Part shown: one piece after another, positions 50,510 through 62,057 of the stretch
Layout: each line of letters begins with the position of its first letter
How positions within the stretch are numbered: the first letter of the stretch is position 1
Source of the DNA: Trichoplax adhaerens
Lineage: Eukaryota > Placozoa > Uniplacotomia > Trichoplacea > Trichoplacidae
DNA: 64,000 nucleotides
Reading direction: 5' to 3'
Assembly (NCBI RefSeq): GCF_000150275.1
Contig: NW_002060951.1
Location: 2,786,580-2,850,579, forward strand
The notes under the pieces: model-generated
Database searches by the model: none
Told to the model about the DNA's origin: nothing
The model's input: the letters and a program-made list of their open reading frames with translations, nothing else
Translations under genes and position numbers: made by a program

Positions 50510-51699
50510 CTACGGTAAAATTTTAAGAGGTTTGTAAATCAAATTTTATTTTGAATTTCTGAATTACCAATAATCGGTACAGGATTCTAGTGAACAAATC
50601 AATCAATTATCTTTGTAATCCACTTGTGATTACGTTATCTCTACAATTAAACCGTATACTACTGTGGTAATTTGTGAGGTCGAATTCCGCTCGTGAAACG
50701 AATATGCTGTAGTTATTGTACCGTATGCTATCATAGCGTAAAGTACAACTTAAAAAAATTCAATTTTTAAGTTAAACTGTACTTCGTAAAAACAAGCGTA
50801 TCATTCTACTTGTTGTACTGTACTCCTCAATTATAATTATTATAAGACAAAGAAACTCTGATCGTCTGTGGAAAGTTACAGTACTGTACGGTATACGCGT
50901 AGTAGATATAATTTGCTAAATGAAGGTTTCTGCTCTTCTTAAAAATCAAAAATCAAATTTACGCGGATCACGCATACTTATTCACTTATTTATCGCGTTT
51001 ATTATACAATTATAATTATCCATAAGTTACAGCAAAGATAACCTGGCAGAAAATGCTTTACCACTTGCTATCCTTTTCAAGGAACTCATTCTCCCGGTAC
51101 TGTAGTTGATTTTCTAACAGAAATAATGTGCGCAGTTCGCCAAATACCTACAGTACAGTACAGTACAGTACCGTACAGTACTGGGCAGCAGTGTACTGTA
51201 CAGTACAGTACCGTACAGTACTGGGCAGCAGTGTACTGTACAGTACAGTATGACGACTCGACGAAAACACACTCTATCAAATTACAGTACTGATTTCTGT
51301 ACCGTACTGTACAGTACAATACTGTACAGTACAGTATACTGTAGTACTGTACACTGTACAGTATCAGTCTTTGCCGACGTTTGCAGGATTACTGTACAGT
51401 ACTGTACTGTACAGTACAGTATCATCAACTTCTGTACTGTAAGAACTGTACAAGACTCCTAGAATAATGTATCATTGTTTAAGCTATTTACGCTGAGTAT
51501 CTGAGTAATCGGAGTTATTATGGCTGGGCCTACTGTACAGTAACAGCGGAATTACAGTACTGTACTAACGAAAAAGTAATGAACCTTTCTTGTTGCTGTA
51601 CTGTACCCTCTTTTCTTTTGCTCCATGCAAAATGCAGCAGTAGCAGTACTGTACAATTAAAAATGAAATAATCCGTCTCGGTGAAATCTTTCTGAAAAA
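50510..51699. repeat. DPF/GPANK1 divergent intergenic region with GTACA/TGTAC arrays and a perfect 40-bp tandem duplication
   Basis: The missing first DPF exon probably lies here. GTACAGTAC-type strings run from about 50878 to 51655, ending about 45 bp before the GPANK1 start. At 51161-51200 and 51201-51240 a 40-bp unit containing CCGTACAGTACTGGGCAGCA is repeated exactly. A poly-A/poly-T hairpin flanked by GTAC motifs is at about 50740-50785. Confidence 0.8.
51161..51240. repeat. Perfect tandem duplication of a 40-bp unit
   Basis: Two identical 40-bp copies are directly adjacent. Each starts CAGTACAGTACCGTACAGTA and ends GTGTACTGTA, and each includes the non-repeat insert CTGGGCAGCA. A partial third copy start follows. 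Confidence 0.9.
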
Positions 51700-52827
51700 A
51701 TGAGTACAAATTCCGATTTAATCAAAAAAGCTGGCATCACTTACAAGAATTTTGTTCCCGAATGTAAGCCAAGGAATCGCTTTGCTGATTCATTATCCAA
51801 CGACGCTCCAGTTACGAAAGAATTGTTAGGTAATAAAATACGAAATTTTTACTTAGAAACCGTTGCGACAAACCCAGAATGTGAAGATCAAAACTCTCTT
51901 AATTCCTTCTCTCAAGTACCCAAACCCACATCAGTAACAAACTTTAACAATTTCGATCCTCAAACTTCAATCCAAGAAACAAACGTACCAAATACCCCTA
52001 CAAACCATTTAAAATCAACTCAATATGCTGAACGGATTAGCATTCATACAATATTTAAGTACGCAGAAAAAGGAAAGCTAAGTAGGCTAAAAACAGCTTT
52101 ACAATCTGGAATGTTCAATGTTAATGTAAGAGATAACTTTTCTTGGACCTTACTCATGAGTAGTTCTTACAATGGTCAAGAAGAAGTTACTTTATTCCTT
52201 TTAAGCATGAAGATCGATGTCGAAGCAAGAAATCGTCGGGGACAAACGGCATATGATTTAGCTTTACTCTCAAGCAACCATAAGATTGCTGAACTGATTA
52301 GAAACTCTGCTATCGCGAAAAACAACTCATTGTCAAGGGATTATAATTATGGTAGCAGTTCCAATCACTCACTGACTATTCCTTCGTCAATCAATCAAAA
52401 GAAATGGTGCAATGTCTGTAACAAAGAATTATCGTTGTCTTATGCAAGTAAGATACAAGATGATCACGCCTATTCAACAACGCATTTATTTAATGTTCAA
52501 GATAAAATTAAACTTCAAACTAGTTACGCTATTCCGAGTAGTAGCATTGGCTATAAACTTATGCTAAAGAGCGGATGGAAAACGAATAAAGGATTAGGAA
52601 AGCATGGAAATGGTAGAAAGTATCCGATTAAGACTGCTCTAAAGAACGATAGGAAAGGAATTGGTGCAAGCAAAAGGCCAACTGTTAAAGTGACTCATTT
52701 TAAAGCATTTGACACAAACATACTAGACAAACCCTGCAACAAATTTATAAATATGAAGATTAGAACACAAGAATTAAAAGAAGAGAGAACATGGGAGAAG
52801 GCAATGATTAGGCAACTTAAATCATAA
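51700..52827 (+). CDS. GPANK1: GPANK1, ankyrin-repeat and G-patch protein
   Basis: This is the only single-exon gene in the window (375 residues). It has ankyrin repeats at residues about 112-200 (WTLLMSSSYNGQEEVTLFLL, RRGQTAYDLALLSSNHKIAE), a zinc-finger-like CNVC...H..H segment at 237-262, and a G-patch at about 283-325 (GYKLMLKSGWKTNKGLGKHG, YPIKTALKNDRKGIG) followed by VTHFKAFD. This order and the VTHF motif match vertebrate GPANK1. G-patch proteins usually activate DEAH-box RNA helicases; the partner here is not known. The lack of introns, unlike all its neighbours, could mean an old retrocopy or intron loss. Confidence 0.93.
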   Translation: MSTNSDLIKKAGITYKNFVPECKPRNRFADSLSNDAPVTKELLGNKIRNFYLETVATNPECEDQNSLNSFSQVPKPTSVTNFNNFDPQTSIQETNVPNTPTNHLKSTQYAERISIHTIFKYAEKGKLSRLKTALQSGMFNVNVRDNFSWTLLMSSSYNGQEEVTLFLLSMKIDVEARNRRGQTAYDLALLSSNHKIAELIRNSAIAKNNSLSRDYNYGSSSNHSLTIPSSINQKKWCNVCNKELSLSYASKIQDDHAYSTTHLFNVQDKIKLQTSYAIPSSSIGYKLMLKSGWKTNKGLGKHGNGRKYPIKTALKNDRKGIGASKRPTVKVTHFKAFDTNILDKPCNKFINMKIRTQELKEERTWEKAMIRQLKS

Positions 52828-53886
52828 TATCTTATTAGAAACGTATACATATTTTATGCTTTAACGAGTAATTTGGATAATGATCATGATACACGGGACT
52901 CCGAAAATATTCGATTGCTGAGATGTCTCATATTGACTTGTAACTATTCAATAATTATAACATAATTTATCAGTCATACTAATTCTAAAGAGAACGTGTA
53001 TTAATCGAATTAAGAAAAGAGCTTTGATACGAGTACATCTAGTGCTACCCCTCACTCATGATACGTAATTCTCGAATAATGTACTATTTTCTAATTATTT
53101 GCAAATTTAGCTTAATCGAGTCGTAATGTATTTATACTTCTTCACAACCCTCAAACCGTAGCGCCAAAGCTAAATAAGATGTCTATAAAATCGCTTGTAA
53201 GCATAATGTATTCTTTACTATACTACGCTTACATAACATTAAACGCCAGACAGATATGACTGCTTGACGATAAAATAGTTTAATAACATCTTAATTAATT
53301 ATAGGGGAAATTGAATGAGTATTTAACCGATCTATTAGATGTTATCGGTAATCGACAGTACAGGTTAAGAACGATTAGAAGAAATTTCTTTATTTCAGGT
53401 TTTACATACGGTGATATTCAGAGAGTACCTAGGCACTGTACATTATGCAATTACAGAAATCGACGCCAAAGTACATTTTAAGTTAAATTAATCGAACTAG
53501 ATTCAAATGATCACTTTCTTACGTACAGGATAATTAACACTATAAATAAACTTAAATATTTACACAAGCTGCATGTTTGGGCTGAGAAAATAGCCGTTAA
53601 TGAATATTTCTCTCAGACAATAGCCATAAAATGAAATATACGAATGTACAAAAAATTACGGTCATTAAGTAATGTTTATGGATGCAAATTCAAATTAACA
53701 CATTTTAGTCTCTCAAGAGGCTTCCTTTCGCATATACTAAAAATTACGCAAGGCCTGAGGAGATACTTTCGGGTATAAAGGAATTTTGCTGATGTAGGTT
53801 TTCAAATTCATGCTCGTCTTTCGAGTAAGCTTTGAGAATACTTAATTTCTATTATTTATGAAGAAAATAAAATTACTTCACATAAG
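52828..53886. other. Convergent intergenic region (GPANK1 / MED15)
   Basis: AT-rich sequence between two 3' ends with no GTACA array and no coding signal. A plus-strand ORF at 53858-54091 that looks like a signal peptide is antisense to the last MED15 exon and is not a gene. Confidence 0.7.
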
Positions 53887-56800
53887 TCATATTCTATTAT
53901 TGCTTAACCAACATACTATTACCCATGCATTTAATATTCCAGTCAATGTTACTCTTGGCATCTTCAATAATCTTGAACTGAGATCTTCTATGATTGTTAC
54001 AAAGAAAGGATTTGCTCCTGTAAGGAATAAGTCCGAATTTATTAGGATTCATTTCAGTTACGATTCAATTTACTATATGAGAATAATGTGATGAATACGA
54101 TCCCAGTACTAACTATATTCTACTGTTGTGGTTTGACACTGAGCGGAGCTATATGGATAGTCTTCCGGAATAATCACATAAATTGATGGTACTGGCGGTA
54201 AGCTGGCATCATCTACAAGGTATTGTAAATTAATCTCATAGCATAAGCACCTTCGCACGAAGTTACTCGAAACTATCTCATAGCCTCGAGATTTATGAAT
54301 AACTTGAGAGCTTTCACAGTTATAAAGCACAAAACTTACCTATAGAGCATTTTAATAGAAAAGATTCGCTGTCCATTAATGGATGGACATTCTTTTCGAT
54401 GACAAATAAATCATCCAATTCAGTCATTTCAGTCTCTATTACGTTCTCTTGTTCACTTCGCATTTTACTATCAGAATATTTAATTCTCTTCCGTTTGACT
54501 GTCTGTTCAGTGAGTCTGCAATGGTATGAAATATGTGTACTATAGTTTGATATAGTCGTTATCTTTTCATACAATGAATCATCACACAAACATACGAGTA
54601 TTTCATGCACGTAATATGTATCCTAACGTACGGTGTCATCGGGCCTCTCATAGTTGTGAATGCAGGTCCACAAGTTTGTTGAAGTGCATATGCTAGCGCT
54701 GGAGAATTTAGATTTGCAGCAATGATATCAATCAGAGGTTTACATACATCCTGTGATGGAGCAAGTCCAGATGAGGTAGTTACAGGTGCAGACCCCACGG
54801 AAGTAGTGCTAACAATTGTATTAGATGAAGAATTTGATGTTGTAGTTGCAATAGACGTCACTCCGTTAGTATTTGTGGCTGCTATACCATTAGTAGTAGT
54901 TCCTATAGCCTTATTAGGAGATAAGTGAATATTCGTTAGCTAAAGTGCGCTAATTTTTGAGCTGCATTATTTTATGGTTCCTTAAGATTCATTTATCTTT
55001 CATATTATAATTATTTCCTTACTACTGACGGCGGTTGAGACTGGGGAGAAAAAGAAGCTTGAAGTTTTTCTAAGACACTTTCGCATTTTGTAAGAGTTGC
55101 TAGAGGCACCCTAGAAATAATAATAACACCAGCGTTAATAATTATAATATATAAAACAGCATTTTATCAATCCTATAACCAAATCTACCAAGAACAAATA
55201 CCTCTTCTGGGGATTAGCCAAGATTTCTAAGAGACTTTTCATCTTATGTATCTCCTTTTTTCGCCCTAAAACAATAGTAATCTGTAACCAGATATTCACT
55301 CGTAAAACCTGGCGTAAAATTATAGGAAACCTACCCTCTTTCGTGGTTCGGTCAATTAATCTTCGTAGCGGTGCGATATATTTTGTGAGATCTCTGAGCT
55401 AATTTATGCAGGTAATTAGTAAGCTTGAACGACACGCTCATTATTACCTAGTTTAGATTTTGTAAAGAAAAAAAGCAAAATACCTTTTCCATGTACGCTG
55501 CATCATCACTGGGATTTACCGATTGTAAAGGACTCGAAGCTGGTACCGAACCTCCAACAGATCCAACTGATCCAGGATTAGCATTAGTAGCGGGTGACTG
55601 AGAAACTGTAACAGAGTTAGGCGTAGTAACATTCGTTACGGGAGATGGCGCTAATAGCGGAGATTTAGTTGGTGCTTGTACTATCTGCGGATAGAAAGGG
55701 GATTTTGATGATTGTTGCTGTTGAGGTTGCGACTGGGGGTACGGAGATTTAATAGAAGGCTGTGGATACGGAGACCTATTATTTAACATTGGCGGTTGCT
55801 GAACCGGAGATTTGATATTTTGCGCTGGATAAGGAGACCTATTATTAATTACTGATTGAGGGTGAGCAGGAGATTTTAAACTCGGTTGTTGCTGTTGGTA
55901 AGAATTTGCAGGATGACCGGTAGTAAGCGGAGATTTAATTATTTGTTGATGAGCTTGAGAATGATGCCCTTTACCAGAATTAACCTGAGGAGAAGGATGT
56001 GGAGACCGTATAGCTTGTTGTTGGACATAAGCCGATGGGCCAACCTGTGGCTGAGTATGTGGAGATTTAATTGGTTGCTGCACATAAGCAAACTGAGCTG
56101 ATTGATTACTATGAGGAGATTTAATCGGTTGCTGTAATGCATAAGGAGACTGTGATGGTTGACTACTATGAGGAGATTTCATAATCGGTTGTTGCGAATA
56201 AGGAGATGGATTCGGAAATGCAACAGTCTGCGAACAAGGTGATGGGTTTGGTTGCACCTGATGGGGGTACTGTGATTGGTTCGTGCCTTGTCCTTGTTGG
56301 CAGTACGCGTTTGCTGAAGCAATACTAACTTGACTATATCCTAGTCCTTGACCTTGAGAAGAAATACTAGTAGGCGGCTGAGGGCCATTACTGCTACTTG
56401 ATAGTAAAGCCGAAGTTAATAAAGCGGGTGGGTTATTTACATTTGCACCACCACCTAAAAGATATGATCGTAACCGTGCAGTCATTCACTAGATTTGAAG
56501 TTAGCCCGAATAAAGACAGCTAAAGGCGCTAATGTAAAAATTTAATGCGACTAGAATAAAACGATACCATAAAAGACTTCTTTAGCTTACCAACACTAGC
56601 TTGAATATTCGGTCTTGATACTGGAGGCACAGTTTGATTACCGGTCGGATTACATTGATTCTGGGCAAAAGCCTGGGATAGCATTGGAGCAGTTTGCGAT
56701 GTGCGCCTAGTGCCTGGTCCATCTAAAATATTAAATTTTTTAATTTTAGAGTGCTCAGTGGCCTTTTCACTCAGAAACTACAGTGGCTGCAGCAAAATAT

Positions 56801-58303
56801 CATATTTAAGGCACCACCAGTCGACATATTCGTACATTGGATTTTTGTAATAGTATCAACTCATATAAATAATTTGATATTGATTGATTAGGGTATAGAG
56901 TATAATTGTAAAATCCTTCGTAAAAATCCTAAGTTTGTTACAGTTATTTACACTAAATTTATAGAACTACAACTCCAAAAAATACGTTCTTCGATAATAA
57001 CAATAAGTTATAACCAACATTTCATAATCTTCATATTATATAGTACATAGAATGTGGTCATCTAAATCCGATAGGAGAATTGTCAGGTGTAAATCCGAAT
57101 GATTTAGTAATAAAACTCATTAGTTTTAATGACAGTAACAGATATCAAGACTATTTTCATTAATCAGCATTTAATAATGTGTCAAGTTATGTATCTTAGC
57201 CAATCAATCATTATTCTAATACTAGCAACCAGAATTTTACAATATACTTTACACCTTATATAATATGGAAAACAAAATTATTTGGTTTTAAACTAATCAC
57301 GATCATGTGAGTAATGGCTTACTATTATTATAAAATGCAATCAGTATACGCGCATCTATTTTATTTAAAACAAAATTCACAAATTTTAATTCTAAAAGTA
57401 TAAACCGTGTTAGATCGAAATTAGTTTAAGAAGATACAAAAGTTTATCAATAATCGACAACCATTGTAAACTTTCGTTCACCAGTACTTAAAATAATTAG
57501 CCCCTTACCTGATTTGCGGTTGTCTTTCATGTGTAAAATAAGCCTTGCTACTAAGTTCAGATAGCGTTCCTAATAAATTTACGAAATCAAGGACAATACA
57601 GTGTAAGTTAATGAGGTATTGAACATGCTGTAAACAGTAGAAACATTCAAACTTTCAATGTCAAGATACATTCATCGCGTTATATTCACAGTATATGTAA
57701 TATAGATAAGCCGTATGCCTATTCTTGATATACTGTACTGTACATTGAACAGTATATATTGGTCATTCCATGGGAATGACCAAGGTTGACCGTAACATAT
57801 ACAGTCCGGTTTAGCTCGGTGCTATTTGCAGAGATCTGCAATACTGTACTGTATCTGATAAAGCGCAGAAATCCGGTACGAACAGTTACTAACCTTACAG
57901 TCAGCATTACCAAAAATATGCGCTTCCATCTCGCGAGCTGACTTGGTTGTTGGATTACAAGAATTTCTCATTGCTTCCATACTATATGTACATTACAAAG
58001 ACATGAAATAAGGATATAAAGCAGTTATATGTAAAAACATTCCGCATAGTACCGTGCATATATAATTGTGATGTGGCACACAGTATACCATACAAGTATT
58101 ATTATTTAAAATCATCTACCAACAGATGTGCAGGCAACAAAAATCGTATGCCACTATGCCAATTACTAATTACGCATGTAATAAATTAACGTAAAAAGTG
58201 CTACAAGGTCATAGATTACTTACATCTGGTTGATAACATGTTGTCGAAATTCGGAAGAATGCCAATCTTCCTGAGATTGTCTATAATTGTTCGAACCATT
58301 CAT
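53887..58303 (-). CDS. MED15: Mediator subunit MED15 (KIX domain, Gln/Ser/Pro-rich)
   Basis: MED15 is the Mediator tail subunit that activators contact through its KIX domain. Minus-strand exons: 58303-58224, 57981-57911, 57569-57509, 56722-56591, 56454-55484, 55398-55335, 55265-55202, 55110-55026, 54909-54632, 54515-54340, 54250-54114 and 54017-53887. The KIX domain is formed by DWHSSEFRQHVINQ, AREMEAHIF and ERYLNLVARLILHMKD. A phase mismatch between exons 2 and 3 suggests one short exon was missed. A 970-bp Gln/Pro/Ser-rich exon follows, with a K/R-S-P array. The C-terminal MED15 domain is complete: YMEKLRDLTKYIAPLRRLID, MKSLLEILANPQKR, PLIDIIAANLNSPAL, SLPPVPSIYVIIPEDYP and ANPFFVTIIEDLSSRLLKMP. 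The ATG at 58303 matches the family start, just before KIX. Confidence 0.94.
57759..57783. repeat. Perfect 11-bp-arm palindrome in a MED15 intron
   Basis: TTGGTCATTCC and GGAATGACCAA flank a three-base centre (ATG). It lies in the second MED15 intron, close to two TACTGTACTGTA strings. Confidence 0.8.
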
Positions 58304-60057
58304 TGTTGATGTACAGTACAACTAACACGCCGGCACTATCAGTGTAAAGACTTTGACCAGAAAAATAAATATTATTATTACGTATGCAAGCGCAAAGTCG
58401 CAAACTGAAAACTTGCAAAATTTAGAAAGCTGTCAAGACTTAAAAGGTAGATATACAAGTACGCGTATATTCTACAGAGCCTACGTCATCATAGACAGAA
58501 AAGATTTTAAGACAGTCCCCATAGTGTTTTTACATTAACATTATAACGATCAAGTAAGTATATCACTAGCATCAGTGATTAATTACAGTAAAAATCGCTA
58601 CAAAAGATTACACGAAGGCCGTTTAGAAACTTTATAATAAATAATCATAATTAATAATAATTACAATACTCCTATGAACTATAAATCTAAGCTGATTATG
58701 TTATTTTACATATACATCGTATATCAATATACTGTATATCTAATTCTAGATCGTGCCTTTAAGGACTAATGGAGTACGCATGCAAGTCAAGTACTCCACT
58801 GGAGAGTACTGTAACTAAATTTTAGAGCTAACATTTAAATGCTAATTGCGTACTCATGGTGACGACACTACAATTTACATCAAATTTCACTTCTACAGTA
58901 GTCTGCAGTACGTAGTTAAAACCTAAGAATCATCATAGAATTAAATGTTCGAATACGCATAATTTTATAGTTAGATCTTTTGTAGTAAACCGTCTGTAAG
59001 AGAAGACTACTATACATGCTCTCAAGTTCGTACCGGATGGAAATCTTTTAATTCACGCTGCTTCTAAGAATAAATGCTGATGTTATCTAATAAAAAGACT
59101 ACTTGATTTAGAATATTGGGATTGCTGTGCCGTAAAAGAGAGAATGTTTGCTAGTCTGAAAGTCTAGATAAGACTTTTTACCTTGATAAACAGGAGTACT
59201 GTACTGTACACTGGTACTGTACAGTACGAACCCAAAACAGTATGTACTGTACAGTACTGTACAGTACAGTACAGTGCTGTATTGTACAGTACAGTACAGT
59301 ACTGTACTGTACATTAAAAAGGTTTTTCTTTTCTATCATACAGTACAGTACAGTACAGTACAGTACGGTAAAATACCAATGTTAATATTAAGTTCTTTGG
59401 CTATTTTTGGGGACATATTTCATCCATATTTATTTGAGAAAATTACCGGATTTTATATTAAAACGGCAAGAATGAAGTGGATCACACTTTACTGTAGCCG
59501 AGAAGCGTAATAGACAGTACAGTACTGTACAGATTAAAAAAATTTTCTTGGACTCTGTATACTGTACAATACAGTACAGTATGAGCTACATTGATAAATT
59601 ACCTACAGTACAGTATTTCAATTTTATAGTCTATCGTACTGTACAGTGTACAGTACCGTGCAGTCATATTGCGGACTGGAGCTAGGAGCTAGACTTAAAT
59701 GAGATGGAAGATGAGACGGCGTGTGAAGTACTGTACTGTACATGAGCGATGAGCATGAACCATAGACAAGAAATAGTGAAATAGAAAGACATAGCGGTGC
59801 ATAGTCTGTTTACTAAAAGTAATACTAGTGCAGTACTGTACACCTTGATTAGCAGTTAAAAACTGTAAAACTGTACCACTGTACTGTACAGTATACAGTA
59901 TGCATGTTTGTGCGCAGCGCAAAAGTCGATCCGGAAACGACCCACCGGTACTATTCCTGTAGGAACTTCCTTGCAGTGTTCCTTCAGCTCGATGCATTTA
60001 TATTTTTAGTTAAAATTTGAAGTGTATACAGATTTTGAATCGGCTTGTTATACGATA
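58304..60057. repeat. MED15/C2orf69 divergent intergenic region with GTACA/TGTAC arrays
   Basis: The left 850 bp is AT-rich without features. From about 59195 to 59900 GTACAGTAC-type strings are dense, including runs of CAGTACAGTACAGTACAGTA near 59341-59365. The array ends about 160 bp before the C2orf69 start codon. Antisense ORFs rich in Val-Leu-Tyr-Ser-Thr are read through the repeat. Confidence 0.78.
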
Positions 60058-62057
60058 ATGATATTACGACTATCACAAGTTGTTGGATCGAAACAAAGAT
60101 GTAACGAAATCCTCGGATATTTTGCTTACAACGGTAAAAATCTGGTCGTTTTCTTTCCGGGTGATATTCAGGTAATCAAAATTAAAATTGTTGCACGCCG
60201 CAATTTGATATTACCGATGCTGTAAAATGCGTATGAACAGTAAAATCGCACATTAAAGTTGATAAAAGTGATTGAATAACCCTAATTGTGAAATGCAACT
60301 TACTTACATACCACCTCTAGTCATTCCGGATTCATTTCTAAAATTACTTATTATCTTATCAGGGACTTTTATTGGATCAATTCCACCTGTCTAATCGAAT
60401 TGATCCTGTTAGAAATTCTGATTTTATTATACGTACTGTACATACTTTATAAAGTAATAAGAAAATAGCCGTGGATTACTAAATATTTATCTATTATATT
60501 TGGTAAATTTAGTAATCCTTGAAATGGCCAAGCCTAAAATTAAGCGGGTCGATTCGATATGATGAAAACAAAATTAAAAAATTTATTTTTAATTTATTTA
60601 TGAAGTTACAAGTTATACTGCACTGACCAAAATCCGCATACATGCAGATAATAATTATAACAGATAAAGTTATGTGTCTACTAGTACTCCATAATATTGA
60701 TGAAAACCAAAGTTAGGCCATGGTATATTTGTATAAGTACGCGTAACGGAACATTGTAGCAAGTCCATGGTTGTAGACATACGCGATATAGAGATGATTT
60801 TCTATATCTTATTTTAGCCATAATATAATTACTTCAAATTAAGCCCGAACTGGTCCAAGCATAGTTCGTAAACAGATCTAACACATACAGACCATACATT
60901 TCTGATACGATTGGCTAGATACAATAATGTGATAATGAGCACTAATATTTACCACTATTCTCGTACTATACACTCTACTACTAACACAATATTACAACAG
61001 CATTGCCTGTCGTACCTTTTGACATTTATTCTATTCGAATTATCGGCAGTGCATTTAGTTTTCAACTACAGTGCAATAAGATTTCAAATTACGATTTCTT
61101 TCATATAAATACTCTATGATTATTTTGAATTCGTTATTTATTCCACATAAGCGGACAGTACACGTTTACTGCAGTAATACGGTAGATGTAAAAATATTAT
61201 ACGTACTAGGGCACTAATAAGTGTAATTAATTTTTGCTAGGATTTTTACGAAAATATGATAAAGAATCAAATTAACAAGAAATATTCTCATTGGCATTAT
61301 CATCATGTATTAGAAATTATTCAAAAAAAATTTGCTGACAGCCATATACTGATTATCAAACCTTCAAGAATGCACGGACAAATGTATAGTTGCTACGATC
61401 ATTTCCTCCACTGTGATGCTTATGGCAATCCTGATTATAACAAACCTAGTGATTATGCGATTGACCATCTAGAGACAATAATATTAAATACGATAAAGGT
61501 AGTTGTAATGCTGACATTAACAAATTTACAAATATCCCTCTTGAACTCTGAGTTCATATTAACAATCCTTTTTACACTCTTTGTATCAGGAAGTAAATAA
61601 AGACCTCCGCAGAAACGATTATGTAAAGTATGACTTGCCGACTGTCTTAATTGGCTTTAGTAAAGGATGTGTAGTTCTGAATCAATTAATCCTTGAATTA
61701 TCCAATCGAAAAAAATGTATATCTGAAAATGCTTGCGATACGAATATAAATTTGTTTAAACGCATAGCAGGGATTCATTGGCTAGATGGAGGACACAGCG
61801 GAGAGAACGGGACTTGGCTGACTAATGAAGGGGTTATAAATGATTTAGTATCAAACGTCCCGTTAGTATGTTGCCATGTGACACCTTATCAGATGATGGA
61901 TGGAACTAGGCCTTGGGTATATTTAGAATATGAGCGCTTTGTACAGCTATTAAATAAATCTGGTGGTAACATAAAGACCTATAACTACTTCATGGATAAA
62001 CCTCGTTCAATAGACTATCATTTTAACCTATTGGAAGCATTCTTAAATAACATTTAA
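60058..62057 (+). CDS. C2orf69: C2orf69-type alpha/beta-hydrolase-like mitochondrial protein
   Basis: Exons: 60058-60171, 61241-61498 and 61590-62057; phases agree. Conserved family segments are NLVVFFPGDIQ, FADSHILIIKPSRMH, YSCYDHFL, LPTVLIGFSKGCVVLNQLI (a GxSxG-like nucleophile elbow), HWLDGGHSG, THVTPYQ-like CHVTPYQMMDGTRPW and YHFNLLEAF at the end. The protein is about 280 residues, shorter than human C2orf69, which has extra N-terminal and mid-protein sequence. In people, loss of C2orf69 causes a mitochondrial and autoinflammatory disease; its enzymatic activity is unproven. The ATG at 60058 is the first good in-frame methionine, though a further upstream exon cannot be excluded. Confidence 0.92.

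Noticed and set aside
50681-50700. A tRNA B-box-like string (GAGGTCGAATTCCGCTC)
   Set aside because: No matching A box or cloverleaf could be found around it.
53858-54091. Plus-strand ORF with a signal-peptide-like start
   Set aside because: It overlaps the last MED15 exon on the other strand, whose conserved ANPFF...SRLLKMP match is decisive.
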